From Neisseria lactamica (GTDB lineage Bacteria > Pseudomonadota > Gammaproteobacteria > Burkholderiales > Neisseriaceae): a stretch of DNA of 64,000 nucleotides. The notes under the pieces are model-generated. The model was given only the letters and a program-made list of their open reading frames with translations. It had not been told where the DNA came from and did not search any database. Both the position numbers and the translations under genes were made by a program. Below, piece by piece: positions 8,769 through 18,773 of this stretch. The stretch covers positions 1-64,000 of the forward strand of contig NZ_LR590477.1 of NCBI RefSeq assembly GCF_901482445.1, given 5' to 3'. How positions within the stretch are numbered: the first letter of the stretch is position 1; every line of letters starts with the position of its first letter.

Positions 8769-11700
8769 CTTGAACACTTTCGATGTTCAGACGGCCTTTT
8801 ACATCGGCATCAATGCGGCCGGCAGTGGCTGCAGCCCCTTTGAGAGTGGTATCACCTTTGCTTGCCAATTCGATTTTATTAGCTTGGAGGGTCGTGTGAT
8901 CGTGTGTTTGGGCAAGATAATGGTTTTTACCTTTGCTGCCACCCACTTCGCCATAAGCATAAACACCGGTTTGCGCGCCTACGGAGACGCCTGCACCCAC
9001 TGATGCACCAAGGCTGCTATTTTTTCCATCGGCGGATTGGGAAGATTGGCCAGATTCGAGTATCAAATCTTTGGCTGAATCTAAGCGGAGGGTTTCAGCC
9101 GCTTGTGCTTGGGTGTTTTGAAGGTGGATGTTACCTTCGGTAGAACGGATATTGAGGTTACCACCGGCATTCAAAACATTGGCTTGGCTATGGTTTTGGC
9201 TTTGGTCTTGGCTGCTGTTGGCAGTTTTAAAGCCGAAACCTACTTCTGCTTTGGCTAATGCACCGCCGCTGGTAGCGGTATTGTAGGTAGAATAAGCTTG
9301 TGCACCTGCAGCCAGTGTTTGCAGCGCCTGCGTGCGGTCGTCTGCTTTACTCTTCACCGCGCCTTCGGCAGCGTTTACCAGGTCGATCAGTGGAGAAGAT
9401 ACCTTGGCAAAGGTGCCAATTTTAACGTCGCGCTCGGATTGGTGGCTGTTGTTGCGATTGTGGTCAGCCAGAATCTCAACGCTTTTTGCTGTAATATTGA
9501 TGTCTTTGGCGGCCACCACATTGGCAACCTGTTGGGTATAGTTGCCACCAGCCTGTATATTGACGTTGCCGCCCAAGCTCCCAACTTGGGATTTAATCTG
9601 TTCAACTTGATTACTGTTACTATCTTTCCGGTTTTTCATCCACCCGGCAAAGTGTTCGGTATCGGAAATTACCGCAGTGCCGATGCCGCTGGTGATTTGA
9701 CGTTCTGATTGGGTTTGATTGTTTTGGCTGGAACGGATATTGATATTGCGGCCGGCAGACAAGGTAACATCATCTTGCGCGGCAATGCTGCTACCGAAGA
9801 TGTTGATATCCGCTTTTTTCGCTTGCAATGTGGCGATGCCACCCGCGGACAATTGTGTGCCGGTAGCTTTATCGAGATTGCCTTGTGCATTGCTACGGTC
9901 ATTAAACGTCCCCGCCGGAATCAATTCTCGGTTATCTATGCTGAAACCGCTGCGCTTACGGGAACCGTGTTGATCGGCGGTGTTGCGGGCAACATCCAAC
10001 GTTATACTTTCTGTTGCCGAAAGCAGGATATCGCGTTCGGCAGCCAGTTTTGTCCCTTCACTTCTGATACTGCCGCCGTCGGCAACAATGTTTAGGTTGC
10101 CTTGCGCAGAAACGGCCGTTACCACTGCTTGCGTATCTTCTTGATGACGATTTTCCGTAGTTTTTTGGCGACCACCGTTGATGACGATAGGAGTAAAAGC
10201 TGCTGTGGATGCCTTTGCTCCGGCATCGGCGCGTTGCAAGGCCTTACCCACTATGCTATTGCTGTAGCCACTGCCTTGCATATTGCGTTTGTAATTAGCT
10301 TTGGCAGCATCAATGGGATTCAGGGTTATGCCCATGGATAGACCTGATTGTTTTTGTTCGATATCGTTGTTGTTATTTGTTTCCGTGTACCCTGCATTTA
10401 AAGCAACATCACGTCCCTGTAGGTGCATATCGCCACCTGATGCCAGTATCGCAGCTTTGGTGTTTAGGGTTCGTTCGGCAACAACTACGGTATTACCTTG
10501 TTTACTACCGACTTGGGAGTTTGTCAGGGTGGTTGCAGTTTGGTCTTGGTTGGATTTTGTGGAAGCTTTAGTGTATCCGACACTTAAAACACCGTCGCGG
10601 AAGCCTCCGCTCAGACCCGATTTTTTATATTCGTGTGTTTCAGCATCAAAATAGCGATTGGAAGCTGCTTCTAGCTGGATGTCCCTACCTGCTTTTAAGA
10701 CAGTGCCCTTATCAGAAATAAGGTTGCTGCCGCGTACATTGATATCCTGCCCGGCTGCAACAATCATTTTGCCGCCGCCGATGTTGCTGCCGACTGCTTC
10801 ATCATGACTGAAGCGGTAGCGGTCGTGTGTTTTGGTACTGGAAAGGATGCCTTTGCTTTTCCCGCTTACCGAGGTATCCAGTTCGGTTATTTGGCGTCCT
10901 TCGCTGATAGTGACATCACGTCCTGCGGCAAGGACGGTTTTGCCTTCTTCGGCCTCCAGTTCGCCTTGGCGGATTTTTAAGTTGTTACCGGCTCTAAGCA
11001 GTGCGCCGTTTTGCATGCGGATACTGCTGCCGACTTCGGTACTTTGGCGGACATGGCGATGGTTCTCGTCATCTAATGCACCATAGGCTTCGCGATGTTC
11101 GGTATGGATGGTGCCGAGGTTGAGATTATTGCCGGCGGTAATTTGGGTAGTGCCGCCTTTAACTTGGTTAGAGACGGTGGCCGCATTGAGGTTGATATCG
11201 TTGCCGGCATGCAGGGATAGGATGCCGTCTGAAGCTCTGTTATCTACTTGCTCAGTATAGCTTCCGACCACGTTAATGCCGGCCATACGGTCGATGGCGG
11301 TATTGCCGTTACGTTCATTACCGGAAGTTTGGGTTGTACCGTTAAGGTTGATATTTTGCGCTTGGGCAGTCAGCAGTCTGCCTGCTTGTACCTGCCCGCC
11401 GTCGATATTGATACTTTTTTCAGCTTTTAAGCCGATTTGGTCGGCTTGAATGTTGCCGTTGCTGTTAATATTCCGTGCCTGGATGAGTACGGCCTGCCGC
11501 CCCGCAATGGTACCGCTGTTAGTCAGGTTGCCGTTTTGCAGTTTAAGTAAGACTTGTTCGGCACTAATCAGGCCACCGGAGGTATTGAGATCACCTTTGC
11601 GCGCCAGGGCATAGACTTTAGGAACCAGTACGGTTTGAGTCGAACCGTCAGACAGTGTGACGGTTTGATTTTCCATCCAAACGATATCTGAAGTTAAGCG

Positions 11701-14700
11701 GGCAACTTGCTCTGAACTCAAGGCGATACCTGGGGTGAGACCGAATGTTTTGGCAGCAGTAAGGCCGTTGTCCATCAGAGCTTTGAATTGTTCTTCATCA
11801 CTCCTGTAGCCGTCGAGTCGGCGGTAGCCTGTTAACTGGTGGATTTGTTCATTAACAAGTTTTTGTTCGTAGTAGCCGTCGCCTAGCCGTTTGTGTAGAT
11901 GATTGGCGTCCAATTCCAGTTGTTGCAACATGTAGTCGCTGCCCAACCAGCGGCGGTAGTCTGCAAATTGAGGATCGGTTTCAATCAACCAGCCTTTATT
12001 GTCAGGATGGGTGGTATAGAGGCTGCTGTTAGGCAGAGTAACAGTAGCGTTATTTAACGAGACCACATTACCGGTATGGATGCGCTGACCATTGACGGCT
12101 GCTGTGGATACTCCGTCAATCAGTTTGATTGCAGATGCAGCGGGTTGAAAGGAAGGGGAGGCGGCATTCTGTTGGATGACGGATACAGGCGTGTCGAAGT
12201 CGTGGGTAAATAGTTGGGTATCATGGTAAGGAGTATGGTTTCTTTCAGTACGGCGTTGTCTTTTTCTGCCGCTGTACCATCCTTTTTTTGTAACTGAATC
12301 CCACTGTGTGCCGACAGCATCTGTGCGACCTTTGCCTGTTGTACTTTGATTGGTAATTTCTTTCTGGTTTAAATCATCAGTGATAATACGCCCGCCCACT
12401 ACAATCCGGCTGTCTTTGTTCAGCCAATTTTGACCTGAGGCAGTCAAATTACCGCCCACAGTAATGTGTGCCGGCCGGTTTTCGATGATGCGTTCTTTAT
12501 AAGTCTCGATGTGGTAGTCTCGGACATGCCATTGGTTGGCCTCAATACGAGAACCATTTTTTAAATGGAACGTAGCAGTAGTTTGGTCTTTTTGTCCTTG
12601 CGAGTTGTCGAATAAACCGTCTTTTCCTGCCTGATAGTAGGTATTTTGCCCCAGTACGGTGTAGTCACGAACTTGCTTTTCTGCTTTGGCTAAGTATGTC
12701 TCTGTTTTAAAGTGATTATTGATATTCTGCATATTCCGAACAGACATCAATGCATCACCTTGTACTTCCAAACCGGCACTGCCATTAACAAAGGTATCGG
12801 CCATGCCTGCCGCATGATGTTGTTCATCCAGTCGATTACCTACGGCAAAAATACCTTCGCTGGATAGTAGGGCACCTTCTTGGTTATGAATCTCTTTCGC
12901 TCCAATATCCAAACGTTTCCTTGCAGCTATTGCCCCCGCTTTGGTACTGCCTTCCGTCGTTTCTTCCCGGTTAAGCAGTATTTGCGCGTCCAGGGCAATA
13001 TGGTTGCCATAGATTTTGCCTGTCCCGGTGTTGGTCAGGGTTTGACCTGCACCGATGTGGGTCAAACCGTCGCTGTTGATCAAGCCCCTGTTGTCTACAT
13101 GCTGTTCGGATGTGATGTCCGTTTGTTCTCCGCCAATAATTTTGCCTGTAACTTGGTTATCTATATTGCCGGCATTGAGTTTGAGCGTATGGCCTGCTTG
13201 TAGGGTATGGGTATTTTTCAGACGGCCTTTTATGCTTAGATTTAATTGTTTGCCTGCAGTGAGGTCGCGCTCTACGACGAAATCGTCCGCCAAAGCAATA
13301 TCCAGTTTGTTACCGGCTGTTAATGTGCCATTGTTGGCGAGTGATTTGGCTTGTAGCGATACATTACCGGCAGATTGAATCGTGCCGTCCGCATTGTTTA
13401 ACGCCAAAGTGTTTTGATTTTTATCGTGAATAGACAACTGCCGGTTGGTGGCAATTTCACCATGTTGGTTGTATAGGCCGTCTGAAACAGCTAATTGTGC
13501 TTGGTTTGCAGATAGTAGTTTGCCGTTTTGGTTGTCTACATTTCGACTATCGATAGTCAGTTGTTCGGTAGCAGTAATATGGCCGCTTTGGTTAGTCAGT
13601 TGCTGACTTTGGATGTTAACCGTTTCAGCCTCTATATGTCCGTGCGTATTATCTAGAGCCTGACCTTCGGTATTCAGTCGTGCAACAGAAACTTTTCCTG
13701 TATTGCGAAGATTATTCTTGGTGGTAACGGTTCCACTATCGGCAAGAATGTTACCTGCATTATGTAAACCGGCGGTATCAAGCTGTAAATGTGCAGCTCG
13801 AATATTGCCTTTTTTATCATTGCTCAAGCGGCCCGAATGAATGAGTGTCAGATTGTTGGCGGCAATTTCTCCGGCATTATGCAGTTCACGGTTGTCAATC
13901 TTGCCGGTTAGAGTTAATAAGTGACCGCTGTTTTTAGCAGTTTGAGTGTTAACAGCCAGATCGTGTGCCTGGAGTTTGCCTTTTACCGTATTGTTAAATG
14001 AATCGCCTGATACTCGTAGTTTAGCCGCATTCAGACTACCCGAATTTTCCAAACCGTTTTGGGCGGCAATGTCAATTTGCCCACCTGCATTGATTGATCC
14101 TGCATTGTCAAATGCTCCTGTTGTTTGAATGCGTCCTACGGCGTAGTTTTTTGCAGGTGCTGTAGGTGAAACGGGATTGTTTGAACCAGGCTTAGATACC
14201 GAGACAGTGCTGCTGCCTGAACCTGTTGCAGTACTCGGAATCTGTGGTATGACTGATGGATTGGGATTCAAACCGGTCTGTGGAACGTCACTTACACCAA
14301 TCTTGCCACTGTTATCGAATTTGCCGGCAGATACCAAATCCAATGCTTGTGAACCTGTTTGAGTAATATTACCTGTGTTATCCAAACCACCTGTTGACAT
14401 ATCTAAGCGGGCAGCCTGGATCGTACCGTTGTTTTGGTTTTTCAGACGGCCTAAATTACGGACAGTCAATTGACCTGAGGATAAGACCGTACCTGAATTG
14501 TCCAGCGTCTGGCTGTGAATATTGGCATCATCCTGTGAGGCAACCGTACCGCTATTATGAACATTGCGGGCATGAAGTGAAACCGCATGATTTTCTCCCG
14601 TCGCTGCAATCATGCCCGTGTTGACCAGTTTACCCTCAGCATTCACTGCCACATTGCCGGCTGAGGCAAACCATTGCCCCTGATTGCGCACGGATGCATC

Positions 14701-15654
14701 ACGATCAGTGCTGATCAGGGTGATCTTACCGGCATACATACCGCCCAATGCCCCTGTATCGATGGCATACAGTGAGTTGTCGGAATTTATATTCGTAGCA
14801 GGGGAGTGTGAAGACCGGATAGAGCCATCAGCTGAGACATCATTTTTCCCTGCCGACACACGCACATCTTTACCCCACACAGGCCCATCAATCTTAACCG
14901 CATGGCTCAATATCTGCGTGAAATCGGTATCACGGGCATCCAAACCTTGTCCCGTGATCGCAACATGACCCGAACGAACCTGAAAGCCTGTTAATGCGCC
15001 TATTTGATATTGTGGCTCACCTGTCGTCAAAGTGGCACGGGAAGCATTGATAAAACCACCACCATTGACTGCAATCCCTGCCGGATTGGCAATAACGACT
15101 TCTGCACGTCGTCCGCCCACTTCAATATAGCCATTCAGTTGTGAAGAATGGCTGCTGTTGATTTGGTTTACAACCACACGTGCTTCGCCCCTTGCCAACC
15201 AAGGATTGCCTTGAATCCAACCGCCTAGCTGTGTTTGGGTGTTGCTGCGGCTGTTGTTTAAAATCGCCCCGCGATTACCCACATCAAACTGGGCATATTG
15301 ATTAACAGAAACCCCTGCCGAAGTAGGGGTTTGAATATTGACTTGCGGTATGCCGTTACCTGTTTGCAGGATGGTAGGCTGTTGCTGTGCAGGTGCGGAT
15401 TTGTCGGCAACGATACCTTGGGCATTAGCAGAAGAAGAAGTCAGGATAAGGGCAGAACCGAGCAGTAATGAAAGGGAGAATGAGATAACAGAGATAGAAT
15501 GGATAAAACCCGCAAAGCCCGCAATATCATTTGGCAACATACCTACAGCTTGGGTGTCGGCTGTGTTTTTGTCCTCGCGTTTGGCATTTTCAGCAACGGC
15601 TATCATGCAGTTTCGATGTTTGTTAAATACAACTTTGTACAGGGTGCGGTTCAT
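7792..15654 (-). CDS. tpsA: TpsA/FHA/CdiA-like secreted exoprotein (truncated by frameshift)
   Basis: A 2620-residue frame encoding the filamentous haemagglutinin-like partner of a two-partner secretion system. It opens with an extended signal peptide region (MNRTLYKVVFNKHRNCMIAV), a long hydrophobic signal core (SFSLSLLLGSALILT) and probable cleavage after ANA. The TPS domain follows (about residues 85-330, with QLGGWIQGNPWLARGEARVV and VVIANPAGIAVNGGG). The middle is made of FHA-type repeats (many LxNSG and LxAGGDI-like units), ending in the pre-toxin region. Family knowledge: a TpsB outer-membrane pore exports it and the C-terminal tip is delivered into neighbours. No tpsB is in the window. 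The frame ends at a slipped G tract before VENN, so this state makes a tip-less exoprotein. Start chosen at ATG 15654, which begins the ESPR. Confidence 0.9.
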   Translation of the reverse strand: MNRTLYKVVFNKHRNCMIAVAENAKREDKNTADTQAVGMLPNDIAGFAGFIHSISVISFSLSLLLGSALILTSSSANAQGIVADKSAPAQQQPTILQTGNGIPQVNIQTPTSAGVSVNQYAQFDVGNRGAILNNSRSNTQTQLGGWIQGNPWLARGEARVVVNQINSSHSSQLNGYIEVGGRRAEVVIANPAGIAVNGGGFINASRATLTTGEPQYQIGALTGFQVRSGHVAITGQGLDARDTDFTQILSHAVKIDGPVWGKDVRVSAGKNDVSADGSIRSSHSPATNINSDNSLYAIDTGALGGMYAGKITLISTDRDASVRNQGQWFASAGNVAVNAEGKLVNTGMIAATGENHAVSLHARNVHNSGTVASQDDANIHSQTLDNSGTVLSSGQLTVRNLGRLKNQNNGTIQAARLDMSTGGLDNTGNITQTGSQALDLVSAGKFDNSGKIGVSDVPQTGLNPNPSVIPQIPSTATGSGSSTVSVSKPGSNNPVSPTAPAKNYAVGRIQTTGAFDNAGSINAGGQIDIAAQNGLENSGSLNAAKLRVSGDSFNNTVKGKLQAHDLAVNTQTAKNSGHLLTLTGKIDNRELHNAGEIAANNLTLIHSGRLSNDKKGNIRAAHLQLDTAGLHNAGNILADSGTVTTKNNLRNTGKVSVARLNTEGQALDNTHGHIEAETVNIQSQQLTNQSGHITATEQLTIDSRNVDNQNGKLLSANQAQLAVSDGLYNQHGEIATNRQLSIHDKNQNTLALNNADGTIQSAGNVSLQAKSLANNGTLTAGNKLDIALADDFVVERDLTAGKQLNLSIKGRLKNTHTLQAGHTLKLNAGNIDNQVTGKIIGGEQTDITSEQHVDNRGLINSDGLTHIGAGQTLTNTGTGKIYGNHIALDAQILLNREETTEGSTKAGAIAARKRLDIGAKEIHNQEGALLSSEGIFAVGNRLDEQHHAAGMADTFVNGSAGLEVQGDALMSVRNMQNINNHFKTETYLAKAEKQVRDYTVLGQNTYYQAGKDGLFDNSQGQKDQTTATFHLKNGSRIEANQWHVRDYHIETYKERIIENRPAHITVGGNLTASGQNWLNKDSRIVVGGRIITDDLNQKEITNQSTTGKGRTDAVGTQWDSVTKKGWYSGRKRQRRTERNHTPYHDTQLFTHDFDTPVSVIQQNAASPSFQPAASAIKLIDGVSTAAVNGQRIHTGNVVSLNNATVTLPNSSLYTTHPDNKGWLIETDPQFADYRRWLGSDYMLQQLELDANHLHKRLGDGYYEQKLVNEQIHQLTGYRRLDGYRSDEEQFKALMDNGLTAAKTFGLTPGIALSSEQVARLTSDIVWMENQTVTLSDGSTQTVLVPKVYALARKGDLNTSGGLISAEQVLLKLQNGNLTNSGTIAGRQAVLIQARNINSNGNIQADQIGLKAEKSINIDGGQVQAGRLLTAQAQNINLNGTTQTSGNERNGNTAIDRMAGINVVGSYTEQVDNRASDGILSLHAGNDINLNAATVSNQVKGGTTQITAGNNLNLGTIHTEHREAYGALDDENHRHVRQSTEVGSSIRMQNGALLRAGNNLKIRQGELEAEEGKTVLAAGRDVTISEGRQITELDTSVSGKSKGILSSTKTHDRYRFSHDEAVGSNIGGGKMIVAAGQDINVRGSNLISDKGTVLKAGRDIQLEAASNRYFDAETHEYKKSGLSGGFRDGVLSVGYTKASTKSNQDQTATTLTNSQVGSKQGNTVVVAERTLNTKAAILASGGDMHLQGRDVALNAGYTETNNNNDIEQKQSGLSMGITLNPIDAAKANYKRNMQGSGYSNSIVGKALQRADAGAKASTAAFTPIVINGGRQKTTENRHQEDTQAVVTAVSAQGNLNIVADGGSIRSEGTKLAAERDILLSATESITLDVARNTADQHGSRKRSGFSIDNRELIPAGTFNDRSNAQGNLDKATGTQLSAGGIATLQAKKADINIFGSSIAAQDDVTLSAGRNINIRSSQNNQTQSERQITSGIGTAVISDTEHFAGWMKNRKDSNSNQVEQIKSQVGSLGGNVNIQAGGNYTQQVANVVAAKDINITAKSVEILADHNRNNSHQSERDVKIGTFAKVSSPLIDLVNAAEGAVKSKADDRTQALQTLAAGAQAYSTYNTATSGGALAKAEVGFGFKTANSSQDQSQNHSQANVLNAGGNLNIRSTEGNIHLQNTQAQAAETLRLDSAKDLILESGQSSQSADGKNSSLGASVGAGVSVGAQTGVYAYGEVGGSKGKNHYLAQTHDHTTLQANKIELASKGDTTLKGAAATAGRIDADVKGRLNIESVQDHTEQDNKQTGAGVRVQVSLGTAWEASGNFNQSKASGSSDSAAIQSGLFAGEGGYHIEADSIHLKGGAITSTAPKEQNELTAKRLTFENIQNQSSYSASNVSLSGSYGSDSPSETPDNADFRQTNLGKAFARSAGKNGTDFNPGLPQYEKGGDNSTTYATLSEGRLNIGGKETTTQELGINSDSSNAHRAVAALPDLAKITEKQQIIAKATSDIVSAAHTFSSNRQKTAAKNKAKAESEFEGRLKAQNDGSYEAYAKLDETERQKILINYSETYRKADAEAQNWGWEVNTAVPLMPASPSRPVCLVVKADCKAQSMPLRLMPPKQ
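7915..7919 (-). other. Frameshift site: G5 tract in tpsA
   Basis: On the coding strand the tract reads TTGGGGGTGGG here, giving N-W-G-W-E-V and a stop about 40 codons on. The silent copy (4411-4416) has six G and reads N-W-G-V-G-G, continuing to VENN. One added G restores a protein of about 3,120 residues with the EndoU tip. Confidence 0.85.
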
Positions 15655-15781
15655 AGTAAGGGCTTTCTTAATAATATTTTTATAATCGTAAATTAGATTA
15701 ATTTTTAGAGGCTGACGTAGATTAGCAGTTATGCCAGGCTACGAAAATAAAGATAACCAATTGTAAATTAAACAATAGAGT

Positions 15782-16267
15782 TCAAAAGAAACTGCTTGAA
15801 TTTTTCGTACTCCAAGCTACCGCCCGTTCCGCTGCCGATATTTTGGGTATGGCGCTGCGGTCAATTTCCGTTCCCACTTCGGCGAGTTGGCGCATAATAG
15901 AACGCTCGCGCACGATTTCGGCATAGCGCCGGATGTTGGCGGCAGACGGAGTATTTTGCGCCAGGGAAATCAGATATTCGAATCCCCACGCTGCTTCCAG
16001 CTCTTCGTTCCGCTGCAAATCTTCCTGAACCGTGATGACATCGGCAGGACGGCTCTCATTGATCAGTTTGGCAATGGATCGGAAAATCAGGCGGTGTTCA
16101 TGCCGGTAAAAATCCTCTCCCGAAACCACATCGGCAATCCTGTCCCATGCCGGATTTTCCAGCATCAAACCGCCCAAAACAGACTGCTCCGCCTCCATTG
16201 AGTGCGGCGGAAGCGACAATGAGCCGATTCCTCCGTCTTCAGACGGCATGGCTGTGTAATCGTTCAT
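15782..16267 (-). pseudogene. dnaB: Truncated replicative helicase DnaB (N-terminal domain copy)
   Basis: Reads MNDYTAMPSEDGG, then the DnaB N-terminal domain with PHSMEAEQSVLGGLMLENPA, DFYRHEHRLIF, ADVITVQEDL and NTPSAANIRRYAEIVRER. After about 135 residues homology stops (VGTEIDRSA) and the frame runs out at 15782. The RecA-like ATPase domain with its Walker motifs is absent. A working dnaB must be elsewhere in the chromosome. ATG 16267 matches the family's start; an upstream in-frame extension to 16336 is unlikely. It lies 96 bp downstream of the Rep initiator stop, on the same strand. Confidence 0.8.
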
Positions 16268-16363
16268 GGTACATCCGCCAAAATTGCAATCTTCTATTGT
16301 AGCGTAAAGCAGGTTCAATTGGTTTCCGTACCGCAAAACAGGTAGGATACGCGGGCTGCCGGG

Positions 16364-17473
16364 TTAAATACCTTCCTCAACCATCACAGTTAACATAGGA
16401 AATAATCTGGCAATCTGAGAATCGGCTATCCACCTGTTTGTCCCTTCAGTCCTAAGCATACCTGAATCTTTAACCCAAATTGTTCCATCCTTGTCCTTAA
16501 AACGTGTGCCATTAGAAATCTTTTCCCATTCGGTTAAACCGACTTTTGCATTTTTGTTTTCAGGATTTTTGACCCCATTATCTTTAGCCGCATCTTCAAA
16601 TCCCCAACGTTCCTCTACGGCTTTTTTCAGAATATTCAGCCTATGGGCTTTAGTCACGTTCTGACCTTTTGCAATGAGCGAAGCGATATATGCTTCCGCC
16701 CTGACCCGTATCGTTCCGGCTTCCAAATCAGTCATTCCGGCAAAAAGTTCCGATTGATTTTCAAGAGGGATGTCTTTCGACCCTATTTTATGTAGGATTG
16801 AGAATGTAAAACCTACAATTTTTCGTCCTTCTTTATGCTGCTCGTAGGTAATGGAAATATCCGTTTTATCATTGATCTGCTTGACGGCGAAATCCAAAAC
16901 CTTACGTTTGAACAGCTCCATTTTTTGATACTCGTCAGGCATCACACCCAAACGTTCACGCAACTCCATTGTACTGAACATCGGTGTCTTACCGGCTGCA
17001 CGCCATGAAATAATAATTTCGTAGAGCCGCACCGCGTATTTACTGCTCAACGATGAGACCTGATCAAGCTCGTAGCTTGTGAAGTTTTTTTCTAGCATCG
17101 TAATCAAAGGGGCAACATTTGGTGCAAAAACTAACTCTACCGTTGCCTGTTGTTCAATATAGGCGACCTGAGATACCCACCTTGTCCGTACTACCTTTTC
17201 CCCTTTTGGTGTTTTCTCGATAAAACTGAATTGGCGTTCAAAAAGGTTGTTACAGGCATCTTTCAAAGCCTTATACGCCGTATTGCGGTTGGTATGGAAA
17301 TTATTCATGTAACTGCTGGCTGTAATGGTCAACCTGTCGTTTGCGGTAATCCCCTTTCCCGTAGTCCTAGCCTCAATAATGGACAACAGTATTAACCTCT
17401 GCTCCACCAGTTCAAGATTGTAGCTGGCATTGATTAACGCATTGTCTTTAACAACAAGGTTTTTAACAGCCAT
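16364..17473 (-). CDS. RepB/Rep_3-family plasmid replication initiator
   Basis: A 369-residue protein with the paired winged-helix layout of Rep_3 initiators. The opening (NALINASYNLELVEQRLILL) is the classic start of this family; YAVRLYEIIISW lies at the WH1 core and a second winged helix follows (KRKVLDFAVKQINDKTDIS). The last 100 residues are an extension with ending WIADSQIARLFPMLTVMVEEG. Such proteins bind iterons and start plasmid replication. Iterons lie directly upstream (17557-18600), so initiator and origin have been kept together. The frame is intact. In a chromosome it would be an integrated or relic plasmid; a silenced or regulated second origin is possible. Confidence 0.85.
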   Translation of the reverse strand: MAVKNLVVKDNALINASYNLELVEQRLILLSIIEARTTGKGITANDRLTITASSYMNNFHTNRNTAYKALKDACNNLFERQFSFIEKTPKGEKVVRTRWVSQVAYIEQQATVELVFAPNVAPLITMLEKNFTSYELDQVSSLSSKYAVRLYEIIISWRAAGKTPMFSTMELRERLGVMPDEYQKMELFKRKVLDFAVKQINDKTDISITYEQHKEGRKIVGFTFSILHKIGSKDIPLENQSELFAGMTDLEAGTIRVRAEAYIASLIAKGQNVTKAHRLNILKKAVEERWGFEDAAKDNGVKNPENKNAKVGLTEWEKISNGTRFKDKDGTIWVKDSGMLRTEGTNRWIADSQIARLFPMLTVMVEEGI

Positions 17474-17556
17474 AACAGATGGTTCCGCTAAATAAAAACA
17501 ATATGCTACCTTTGTATGATTAGGGTGTCAAATGATCGGTTGATTCTTGAACCTTA

Positions 17557-17692
17557 TGCACGCTAAAAGGTGTGATATACCTGCAAAACGGTGTGCCACT
17601 TCCCGACAGACGGTGCTGCATTGCACGGTAAACGGTGTCAAATAAAACGACAAAAGGTATGATATTGCCCGATAAACGGTGTGATATATCCT
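17557..17692 (+). repeat. Iteron cluster 1 (six units)
   Basis: Six units of about 21-22 bp with core AAACGGTGTGATAT and variants (AAAGGTGTGATAT, AGACGGTGCTG, AAACGGTGTCAAAT, AAAGGTATGATAT). Regular helical spacing puts all Rep sites on one face, as in plasmid origins and in initiator-gene autoregulation. Confidence 0.85.
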
Positions 17693-17829
17693 GATTTACA
17701 ACAGCAATATCTTTGAAATCCAATATATTCTTTTGAAATATACAGACCGAAAAGAGAAAGTGGTTAAAAGACTAAAATGAAAAACTCACTCTATTTTTTT
17801 GTTATTCAAGGGTTAAACCCAAGACTGTT

Positions 17830-18440
17830 GCACGCCAAACGGTGTTATATAAGTTTTTAAAGGGCAGTACATAAAGCATCATCCTGATTTAGAAAGGAAC
17901 GAATGTCCAAGCGACGGGTTTCAACCGGTAAGGAATTTTGCACACCAAAAGGTGTTATATTGAGGGTGTTTATACAGAATTTATTATAAAAATATATATA
18001 TATCAATATATTAAAATAGCAGCATAAGTGAATTTTTTAAGCACGAAAAACGGTGTTATATCTTTGGCTGAAATCACATTTGCAAGACAATCAATCCGGA
18101 ACCTTACATTAAAAGGCACACTGCTATGTGTGCTGCCCTTATTTTTGAGGACATTCATTAACGCCTTCTTCTTACCAGTACTTGGACACTCGTCCTACGT
18201 GTTAACGGCCCACCACACCTACAGGTAGGGTTCCAGCTAACAAAAGTTTTTGATGAAATTTAGCACATCGTATGGTGTGATATTGAAGGCAGTATTGACG
18301 ATTATTTAGAATAAAATCTATATACATCAATTAATTAAATTAATAACTAGGGGGAAATTTTTCAAACACGATAAATGGTGTTATATCAATGTCAGATATG
18401 TTGTTCACAGCTTGTTTTACACGAAAACAGGTGTGATATG
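17830..18440 (+). repeat. Six dispersed single iterons
   Basis: Single units of the form GCACG(n)AACGGTGTTATAT start near 17830, 17940, 18041, 18263, 18366 and 18419. All have the same orientation as the clusters. They lie mostly about 50-220 bp apart between the two clusters, with AT-rich DNA between them. Confidence 0.75.
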
Positions 18441-18465
18441 TCTATTTTCCCATCTGTTTAGTCTT

Positions 18466-18600
18466 GCACGCTAAAAGGTGCGATATACCTGCAAAACGGT
18501 GTGCTATTTCCTGATAGACGGTGCTGAATTGCACGACAAACGGTGTCAAATAAAACGACAAACGGTGTGATATTGCCCGATAAACGGTGTGATATATACC
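18466..18600 (+). repeat. Iteron cluster 2 (six units)
   Basis: A second six-unit cluster, close to base-for-base equal to cluster 1 (order and variants of the six units are conserved). It is therefore a duplication rather than an independent array. Confidence 0.85.
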
Positions 18601-18733
18601 ATGATGGCGAGATAAATCCATTTAAATACAGAACACTAGACAAATAAAAAGACTGCTAAAAAAGAGAAAAGGTATTAAAAGACTAAAATTAAAAAATAAC
18701 CCTATTCTTTATTTTTTAATATAGGCAAACGAA

Positions 18734-18760
18734 AAGGAATCATGTATTTCATGATTCCTT
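18734..18760 (-). terminator. Terminator after glycosyltransferase gene
   Basis: Perfect stem with 11-base arms AAGGAATCATG / CATGATTCCTT and a 5-base loop, followed on the minus strand by TTTTC. It lies 14 bp beyond the gene stop. Confidence 0.7.
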
Positions 18761-18773
18761 CTTAAATCCTGTA

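Larger units (their letters stand above)
17474..18732. other. Iteron-bearing origin-like region of an integrated replicon
   Basis: About 1.26 kb without a convincing gene, strongly AT-rich (for example 17980-18015 and 18315-18350). It holds 18 iterons in one orientation. Two modules are alike: six iterons followed by an AT-rich stretch with AAAAGACTAAAAT-type sequence (17557-17800 and 18466-18715), which indicates a tandem duplication of the origin unit. Short frames here only reflect the repeats. Confidence 0.7.

Noticed and set aside
17557..18600. CRISPR array
   Set aside because: Units are contiguous or irregularly dispersed with about 21-bp period, no uniform spacers and no cas genes; iterons beside a Rep gene explain them.
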